Shown: positions 44,005 to 52,300 of the stretch, piece by piece
How positions within the stretch are numbered: the stretch's first letter is position 1
Layout: every line of letters starts with the position of its first letter
NCBI GenBank assembly: GCA_019424695.1
Contig: JAHYZA010000001.1
Location: forward strand, 124,001-188,000
From: Oscillospiraceae bacterium
Lineage (GTDB): Bacteria > Bacillota > Clostridia > Oscillospirales > Ruminococcaceae
Reading direction: 5' to 3'
Length of the DNA: 64,000 nt
Position numbers and translations under genes: made by a program
The notes under the pieces: generated by a model
The model's input: the letters and a program-made list of their open reading frames with translations, nothing else
Told to the model about the DNA's origin: nothing
Database searches by the model: none

Positions 44005-44625
44005 TCAGCGGATGAAGTTGGTTTTCTTGTCGGTTTCCGCCTGGGGCGGCTCGATGCCCGCGGCTTTGCCTGCTTCAATGCAACGCAGCATCCAGGCCAT
44101 GTTGCGGCCCAGGTTGCGCATGATCTGGCAGCCTTCCTCGTCCAGCCTGGCCTGGTCGGCATTGCCGCCATGGACCATCGGCCAGTAGGTGGAACTCACC
44201 AGCGGCATCTCAAAGAATTGCGGTACTTTTTCCATCGCCTCAAGCGCGGTGGTGGTACCCGCCCGGCGGGCACTGGTCACTACGGCCGCGGGCTTGTGGC
44301 GCAGATATTTGCCGCCGCTCATGGCCAGGCGGTGCATAAAGCCCAGCATGCTGCCCGCTGCGGTGGCGTAGTGAACCGGTGCGCCGAATACGATGCCGTC
44401 GGCCTTTTCCACCAGCGGCAGCACATCGGCGACGGTGCCGCCGAATACGCATTTGCCGGCTTTGGCACAGCCGCCGCAGCCGACGCAGCCGCCCACCGGG
44501 GCGGAACCGATATGGAAGATGGTGGTTTCAATGCCGGCTTCCTGCAAGGCCCCTGCCACCTCAGTCAGGGCGGTGTAGGTGCAGCCATTTTTGTGCGGGC
44601 TGCCGTTGATGAGCAATACGTTCAT
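44005..44625 (-). CDS. NAD(P)H-dependent FMN reductase-like flavoprotein
   Basis: A 206-residue flavodoxin-fold protein starting MNVLLINGSPHKNGCTYTAL (FMN phosphate loop). A cysteine cluster CVGCGGCAKAGKC around residues 46-58 resembles the iron-sulfur flavoprotein group and may hold a 4Fe-4S cluster. GAPVHYATAAG and VTSARRAGTTTALE contact flavin in relatives. Such proteins shuttle electrons in anaerobes; partners are not visible here. GGAGG lies 6 bases before the ATG. Monocistronic and divergent from rlmD. Confidence 0.88.
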   Translation of the reverse strand: MNVLLINGSPHKNGCTYTALTEVAGALQEAGIETTIFHIGSAPVGGCVGCGGCAKAGKCVFGGTVADVLPLVEKADGIVFGAPVHYATAAGSMLGFMHRLAMSGGKYLRHKPAAVVTSARRAGTTTALEAMEKVPQFFEMPLVSSTYWPMVHGGNADQARLDEEGCQIMRNLGRNMAWMLRCIEAGKAAGIEPPQAETDKKTNFIR

Positions 44626-44740
44626 GGGTTGCCTCCGTTTCTGTACTGTGTCCTGTCACAATGTATGGCCCCGGATGCGGGACCATGCTCTGATTGTATT
44701 GTATCACACCGCGCAAGACCTGCGCAAAGGGAGAATTGTT

Positions 44741-45904
44741 ATGAGCAAAACCTGCCCGAATTTCAGCCAGAAGTGCGGCGGCTGTCCGTTGCTGGCAACC
44801 CCGTACCCGGAACAGCTGACTCAAAAGCAGGCGCGACTGCAAACGCTGCTGGGGCGGTTTGCTCCGGTAAGTCCGGTGCATGGGATGGAATCCCCCTGGC
44901 ACTACCGCAACAAGGCGATTGCCAGCTTTGCCATGCGGCAGGGCCGGCTGGTCTGCGGTCTGTATGCGGAAGGAACGCACAAGGTACTGCCGGGGGCGGA
45001 CTGCCTGCTGCAGCAGGAATCCCTCAACCGCACGCTGGACGCGGTGCTGGAAGCGGCCCGGCGCTGCCGCTGGACCGCCTATGACGAGGACCGGGGCACC
45101 GGCCTGTTGCGTCATGTGGTACTGCGCGGCACCCGGAACGGAGAGGTTCTGGTCACCCTGGTCACCCCGGGCCCTGAACTGCCGGGCAGCCGCAACTTCT
45201 GTGCGGCGCTGCGAAAGGCCGCCCCCTGGGTGAAGGGAATCGTGCACAACAGCAATCCCACGGCCACCAGCGCTGTGCTGGGCGATCGGGAAAAGGTGCT
45301 TTACGGCCCGGGCTTTGTGCTGGACACCCTGTGCGGTTTGCGGTTTGCTATTTCCTCCCGCAGTTTTTATCAGGTGAATCCAGTCCAGACAGAAGTTCTC
45401 TACCGGACGGCCATCCGTCTGGCGGAACTTACGGGCCGGGAAACCGTGGTGGACGCCTATTGCGGTATCGGCACCATCGGGCTGTGTGCGGCATCCTCTG
45501 CCGGGCGGGTCATCGGCATCGAGCGGAATCCTGCCGCGGTGCGGGATGCCATTGCCAACGCCCGGCGCAACGGCATTGCCAACGCCCGGTTTACCTGTGC
45601 GGATGCGACCGTCTGGATGGAACAGGCCGCCGGGGAATCTCTGCGGCCGGATGTGGTCTTTCTGGACCCGCCGCGGGCCGGCAGCACACCGGCCTGCATC
45701 CGTGCAGTGGCACAGATGGACCCGCGCCGGGTGGTCTATGTCAGCTGCGACCCCGAAACACTGGCACGGGATGTGGCGCTGTTTGCCAAACAGGGATATC
45801 GGGCCCGGCAGTTTGTGCCGGTGGACCTCTTCCCGCACACCCGCCATATTGAGACGGTGGCCCTTTTGGTCCGGCAGGAAACAGCGGACAGAAGCATAAA
45901 ATAA
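44741..45904 (+). CDS. rlmD: 23S rRNA (uracil-5-)-methyltransferase RlmD/RumA type
   Basis: A 387-residue SAM-dependent RNA methyltransferase. It starts directly with the cysteine cluster CPNFSQKCGGCPL, with a fourth cysteine in GADCLLQQ, the usual 4Fe-4S ligands. The methyltransferase domain has VVDAYCGIGTIGL (SAM), VFLDPPRAG and the catalytic cysteine in YVSCDPETLARD. The N-terminal TRAM domain common in RumA/RlmCD is absent, making it about 60 residues shorter than usual. Target uridine not determinable. ATG with AAAGGGAG upstream. Confidence 0.9.
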   Translation: MSKTCPNFSQKCGGCPLLATPYPEQLTQKQARLQTLLGRFAPVSPVHGMESPWHYRNKAIASFAMRQGRLVCGLYAEGTHKVLPGADCLLQQESLNRTLDAVLEAARRCRWTAYDEDRGTGLLRHVVLRGTRNGEVLVTLVTPGPELPGSRNFCAALRKAAPWVKGIVHNSNPTATSAVLGDREKVLYGPGFVLDTLCGLRFAISSRSFYQVNPVQTEVLYRTAIRLAELTGRETVVDAYCGIGTIGLCAASSAGRVIGIERNPAAVRDAIANARRNGIANARFTCADATVWMEQAAGESLRPDVVFLDPPRAGSTPACIRAVAQMDPRRVVYVSCDPETLARDVALFAKQGYRARQFVPVDLFPHTRHIETVALLVRQETADRSIK

Positions 45905-45908
45905 TACG

Positions 45909-45948
45909 GCACGGATGTACGCGGCACAGGCGTCCATCCGTGCTTTTT
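45909..45948 (+). terminator. Terminator after rlmD
   Basis: GCACGGATG and complement, inner GC-rich pairing, followed by five Ts. Confidence 0.85.
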
Positions 45949-46082
45949 GTTGCGAAAAGATAAAGCGGCGAGTGAAAGGGGAGGGGGGGATGTACTGCAA
46001 AAAATACGATTTGTTGTATACCGGGCGCGGTTGGCGAAAGCGGGAAAATGCCCTTGAAATGTGAAATCATGATGGGCGTGCC

Positions 46083-46111
46083 TTGACGGTTTTGGGGGGC
46101 TATGGTATAAT
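46083..46111 (+). promoter_or_regulatory. Promoter of the surface-structure locus
   Basis: TTGACG, 17 bp spacer, TATAAT, about 257 bp upstream of the giant gene's ATG. The spacer includes a G6 run. Confidence 0.78.
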
Positions 46112-46281
46112 TTCCCAGTATTTTGCGATTTGATGACTTGAAATAAATGGTGCTTGTCACGAAAGATTCCGTATGTGCCGGAAAAATCATTCATGCTTTA
46201 GGGCGCGGGATGATTGGCATAAAACCGAACACGGTGCGGCAAATCCCATGTGGCAGGTTCCTGTGCTGTTTTGCTGTATGA

Positions 46282-46313
46282 TTGCTCCGCGCCAGACAAT
46301 GGTTGCGGAGCAA
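46282..46313 (+). promoter_or_regulatory. Structured leader stem-loop before the giant surface gene
   Basis: TTGCTCCGC pairs perfectly with GCGGAGCAA around a 14-nt loop that itself contains CCA/TGG. No T run follows, so it is a leader RNA element rather than a terminator. Confidence 0.5.
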
Positions 46314-46367
46314 TTGCACTGGTAGGGGTACGGAAGGAATCATACCAAAAGGGCGGGAGGAATCGAA

Positions 46368-49300
46368 ATGAGGCATAAGGCCAAGATCCGGGTGCTGTCT
46401 TGTCTGCTGGCAGTCTGCCTGCTGGGACAGCTGGCGTTGCCTGTGGCCGCGGAAGCGGCGGAATCTTCCGTTGCCTCGAACGATGCCGTAGTAGCGCCCT
46501 TGCAGGGCGATGAGGAGGTCCCTATCGGGAACGAGGAAAAGGCTGACGAAACGGTTCCGGAGGAGATACCCGAAACGGCAGCACCGGACGCCGCAGAAAG
46601 CAGCGAACCCACGGATGACGTACAAGGTGCGGCCGGCGAAAACGACAATGGGAAAGAAACACCAGAAACGGCGCAGGAAGAACCGGTGGAAGAAGACGAA
46701 ACACCCCGGGAAAACGCCGCCGATTCCGGAACTGTTTATACCGCTGAATCGGCATATGCCGTGATGAACCTGGCGGATTATGGAAATATCTCTTTGGACA
46801 GTTACTGCTACCGGTATGACACTCCGGTAACGGTGGAGAAGGGAACATATGAAAATCTACTGGAATACGTAACATATGAATATACCATAACCACGGACAT
46901 GGCTTTCTTCAATCCAATCTATACGGATGAAGACGGCACGGAATATATCGTGATCACCAATGCTGCCCAGCTGCAGGCTATCGGTACCGATAAGCCGGTG
47001 GTGGGCGGATGGGTCACGTTCCATTTCAATGAAACTCAACCGGAAGGGCTGCTGGGCCACGAATGGATTCCCGCAGGAAGCACAATCTATGGCGGTGACA
47101 GCACGGCAGAAACGCTGGAAGAAGTGGGGGTGGCCCCCGCTGATTTTCAGGATGCCATCTCGGATGGACATGGAAACACGCTTACGGTCTCAGATGGGAT
47201 CGGCAAGACAAACTATAAATACACCCGGGATGCCAACTACCTGATCGTCAACGATATTGATCTGAGCGGCGTCAACTGGACACCCTGGGACTATTCCGGA
47301 AAAATCATCCGGGGGGATGTCACACTGACCGATGGTACTCACCGCAATCCGGTGATCTCCCACATTACGGTCGTGGAAGATGCCGACACCTCCACCGAAG
47401 CAATTGACAATGCACGCGGCACCTCGCAGCGGGGTGTCGGTTTCTTTGGTGCCGTTTTTTCGCCTTCTTCTGCCGATGATGTGGAGGCAGAAGAGAGCGA
47501 CCGCCCCTGGTGGGATATTGTCGGCAACCTGATCGATGGCTTGCTGGGGCTGTTGGGAGGCTTGCTCAAGACGTTGGGTGGGCTTGTCACCGACGTGATC
47601 GGGGCGATTGCGGGATGGAAAGATATTTCCACCTTGAGCGTAGAGGCTGTGACCATCGAAGGTCTGACGCTGGATCATGTATCGATCCAATCCGATGGTC
47701 TGTACCAGACAAAGGACAGCAATGGGGCAACCGTTGACAATCCCATGCCCATGGGTGGCTTTGCAGGCCAGATATCCGGCGAAGTGACCGTCAAAAATTG
47801 CCGGGTGGATAATCTTCAGCCCCTGAAAGGGCAGGAACTGGTGGGCGGCTTTGTGGGCAAAACCGTCGGTGCCACCGAATATCTGCTCCATGGAACAACC
47901 AGCGGCCTGGATGAGACCCTGCAGGGGTTAGGCGGCGTGCTGGATGGTACGCTGGACTTCCTGCTGCCCACCGATGACCTGGTAGGCGGTTTGATCAGCA
48001 AGCTGGGATTGCGGAATCTGGTCCCCACGCGGTATAAGCCGGCGGTGATTACCGACTGTTCCGTTGCCATGGCAAACGGCGGTACGGTTGCGGCATCGAA
48101 TGACTATGCCGGCGGCTTTGCCGGAAAGATCCAGGGCACACAGCTGACGGGATGTCAGGTCGCCGGATTGTCTGCCGTGACGGCCCGGGCCAATGTGGGC
48201 GGCTTTGCCGGGCGCATTGCCAATGCGTATGTATTAGGTCTGCTGCAGGGGCTGGGGGTGAACCTTGTTAACTTCCCGGTGGGCAGCGAGGTCACCAACT
48301 GTATCGTTTCCGGCAATGCTCTTTCCGTTACCTCCACCGCCAGTGACAACGCCGGCGGCACCGAAAACGCCCTGGCCTATGCCGGTGGTTTTGCGGGGGC
48401 CGTAATGGCCAGTGATGTCCTGTACGATGGCACCGAAGGGCAGTCTTGCGGTGTTTCCGGCTTGTCCCGCGTGACCGCCACAGGAAGCTACGTGGGCGGC
48501 TTTGCCGGCTACGCCGGCGTGGGAGATCTGGCGGAAGCGCTGAACCTTCTGGGCGATCTGCTGGATCTGGACCTGAACCTAAAAAACGGGCAGGACGGTA
48601 CCATTGAGGTGCCCTTGGGAACCGGACTGACCCAGCTGCTGGATACGCTGCTGGGCGTCAATCTGAACGCCGGTATTTTGAGCCTGGTAGGGCTTAATGC
48701 AGCACAGCTAGTGGGATGCCAGGTGGAGGGAAACGCCTACGCCGTGGAATCCACGGACGGCAGCCGTGTGGGCGGCTTTGTGGGCTATCTGCAGGGAGGC
48801 CGGATTCTGGAACAGCCGGTGGAAAAGCGGTATTCCCGTGTGCAGGCCACCGATAAGGAGGGCAACCCGCTGTTTGTCAGTGTCTCGGCCGTCACCAACA
48901 CGGACGGCGCCCCTGTGGGAGCGGTCTATGCCCGTCTGGATGCCGCCGGAAATGTCATTTATGAAAACGTACACGGCGAACCGCTCACGGTTACCGCTGT
49001 CACACCGGACAATGGTGCCCGCATCTATAACCTTTACGACACGGTCTACATGAGCCCCGGAAAATCCGGCGGCTATACGGCTGCCATACTGTCCACGTTC
49101 CGGGATGAGGACTGGAACGCAGTCACCTATACCGACGGAGAAAACGACGGCGCTCCCATTGCAAAGGCTTCGGAATTGCCGGGCTACCCCGACATCGTGG
49201 TCCCGGTATATCAGCAGCGGACCACCGGCGAAGGCTATGTGCAGTTCACCTACCATTATATGGGGAAAGAAAACGGCGAAGAAGTCGCCCTGGAACGAAC

Positions 49301-52300
49301 TCTGTATCGTGATGACAGGGGAAGCTACTATACGCGGGATGAAAACGGTGTCTACACAGAATTTACGCAGGTGGACCCTGAGCAGCTTTCGGTGGATGCG
49401 CTGCAGGTCACGGTGGAAGACAGTATGGAAGATACCGCTTCCGGAACGATCGTCACCACCTACATCAAGGGTCTGGCATCCGTCAGTGGCACCGATTATG
49501 TGGGCGGCGTAGCGGGGCAGGCCAAACTTTGCAGCGCCGCCGACCTGCTGAGCAATCTGACGGTGGAGCAGTACGAACGCTTCGAACTGAACAATATCCG
49601 GTTGGCAGGGGCAGAGGAAGGCTTCACCGTTACAGCCACCGCGCCCGGCGGACGGGCCGGCGGCGCCGTGGGCTATGCCATGGGCGGCGATGTGGTCAAC
49701 GTGCAGGTCAGCCATCTGAAAGAGGTGAACGCGGTCTCCTGTGCCGGCGGCTTTGCCGGGCAGATTCTGCCGGGTACGGTGGCCGGTCAGGATGGCAGCG
49801 GCCTCAAGCTGCTGGGCCTTGTTTCGGTAAGCAACCTGCTGACGGTCGTGAACGCGGTCCATACATTTGTTAACAGCTCCCGTGTTGAAGGAATTCCCTC
49901 CGGTTTTACCGTGACGGCCCGCAACGAGGAGAAAAACGCTGCGGCCGGCGGCTTTGCCGGCTGGAGTATCAACAGCAAATTCACAGACTGCACGGTTGCC
50001 AACCTGTCGGCTGCACAGGCGGACGGATATGCAGGCGGCTTCTGTGCGGTGGCCGATACCGGCTCGGTGGCCGGGGTCCTGGACAAAACGTTTGGCGGCG
50101 TGGATGTGAAGTCTCTTCTGGGACTCAGCGGCGTTCTTTCGCTGCTGGACACCTTCCCCAACCGTTTCAGCGGCTGCACGGTCAACGTGGAGGAAAATGC
50201 CCCGGCCTATACCGTTTCGGCTGTTCCGGAGGGAGCGGCTGACACGCCCGGGGAACGCAAGGACGCGCAAAACCGCGCAGCAGCCAACGGCGAATTCTGT
50301 GGCAGCGCCGGCGGATTTGTAGGGTACGGTACCGCCGTTCAGGTGGAGAATTGTGCCAATGAGAATCTCGCACTGGTAGATGCGACGTCCTGTGCGGGCG
50401 GATTCGGCGGCCGTGTGACCATCGGCTCGGTGGCCCAACTGGGCAACGCCGGCATCCTCGGCAGCCTGGCCGGGGTCACCGGCATTGCCACGCTGCTGGA
50501 CTGTACGGCTTCCCGGATCACAGGCAGCCATTGCCAGGGCGCGGCGGGCGGCTATACCGTTACGGCGTTTGACCGGGTCACTACGGAAACCGGTAGCTGG
50601 ACCGATGAGGGCATGGCGGGCGGTTTTATCGGCAGCCTGGAAGGCAGTCATGTGGAGGGCAGCTATGCCAATCACATCGATACGGTCCGGGGAGAGGAAT
50701 ACGCCGGCGGTTTCGCGGGACGTATGATCCCCGGCGATGTGGCCCGTGCAGCGGAAGATACCGGCCTGCTGGACAGCCTTATCCAAATTGACGGGGGACT
50801 GCTTTCTGCACTGCAGGTGATGGTCCCCAGCGTAAAGAACAGCTACGCAAAATGTGTACCCTGCGGCGGCACCGTGCTGGCTTACGGTACGGACTATGCC
50901 GATTCGACCCAAACCACCACGAAGATCGGTGTGGCGGGCGGTTATGTGGGGCTGAATGCCGGCGGGCAGATCTGGGGCAATTACGATGCGCCGCGGACCG
51001 TCTGGCAACTGCAGGATGGTGAGTGGACAACGGTTACCCTGCATACGGCTACTGTCGCGGACCGTGCGGCCAAGACCGCGGACTATTCCGGCAATGCCGC
51101 AGGGCATGAAACGGAAGTATACGGAACCGGTCAGACCTGTGACATCCTGCAGCTTTTGCAGGTGGACGCCAGCCAGTATGCCGGCGGTTACAGCGGTTAT
51201 ACAAAGGCCGCAGATCTGGCTTCCCTGGGAAATATCAACTTGCTGGATGGTCTGCTGGACCTGAGCAATCTGCTTTCGGTGGGACAGGTAGTGGTTCCCA
51301 CCCAGCGCAATACCGGTATTACCGGGCCGCTGCGCAATGTGACCCAGGCGCAGATGGCGTATCTTGCCGCCCGGAATACGGCCAATCAGGCCGATTTCAG
51401 CAAATATTACGGGTACACTGTGGGCCATGCCGAGACCGAAACGGCCGGCGGCTACTGCGGTGTCATGACCACCGGCGTTATGGAAAACTGCATTGCCTAT
51501 GACCTGATCTCGGCGGAGGCCGTGCAGCAGGCAGGCGGCTTTGTGGGCGCCATGCTTACCGGCGGAGTGGCCCAGGCCGACTTGCAATCCTCGCTGCTGG
51601 GCGGGTTGCTCAGCGGGGTTACCAGCGTAAGTGACCAGCTGCTTGAAGTGGTCAACGCCGTTGTACCGGTCATTAAGACCAGCGGTGTATACGGTTGCTG
51701 GTCCGGCAGTCAGATCACCGCATACAACGGCAGCGCCGGCGGCTTTGCCGGCACTGTGAAAGGCGGGCAGATCTGGGGCGAAAATACCACCCGACCAGCC
51801 TCCCCGGCGTGGGGAGAAGACGCCGCCGGGACAGAAAGCAGTGTCCCGGCTGAGACTTCCCTCAACGGCGAACACCCCGTCAAAACCTATGAGGCAATCT
51901 CCAACCGCTGCTTCACCCGGAATCTGCGCAGCGTGGCTGCCTCTGGTCCCGAGGGGGATGCGGGCGGATACGTGGGAACGATGGGGGCGGCCTCGGTGGC
52001 GTCTTTGGGCGGACTGGGGCTGCTGAACGATCTCGTCTCGCTGCCCTCGAACTTCCTCAGCCTGATCTCCGCCACCGTGCCCACGGTCTACTACGCGGAT
52101 GTGGCAGCTGTGGATGATTGGGGCTTTACCGTCAACGGGGAAAGCGGCCGAAGTGCCGGTGGCTTTGCGGGATTCCTGCAGGGAGCACAGGTGGGAATGA
52201 AGGACCACCCGACCGCAACGGCTCCGGATGGTTCCGGCGACAGCAACAACATTGTTGTGACCGGGCTGCGCTCGGTCACGGCAGGGGACTATGCCGGCGG

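Larger units (their letters stand above)
45949..46367 (+). other. Gene-free region holding promoter and long leader of the surface locus
   Basis: The only stretch over 300 bp without a convincing gene. It contains a strong promoter at 46083-46111, then about 250 bp of leader with a 9-bp stem-loop at 46282-46313. A weak 44-codon reading frame (46147-46281) has no good ribosome site. I see no match to the c-di-GMP, T-box or other riboswitch consensus that I know. Confidence 0.7.

Noticed and set aside
46147..46281. 44-codon reading frame in the leader of the giant gene
   Set aside because: No convincing ribosome site and no similarity visible. Possible leader peptide but not supportable from this sequence alone.
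45949..46367. Possible c-di-GMP or other riboswitch before the surface locus
   Set aside because: I could not find the conserved core words of the GEMM classes or other riboswitches. Reported only as a structured leader.
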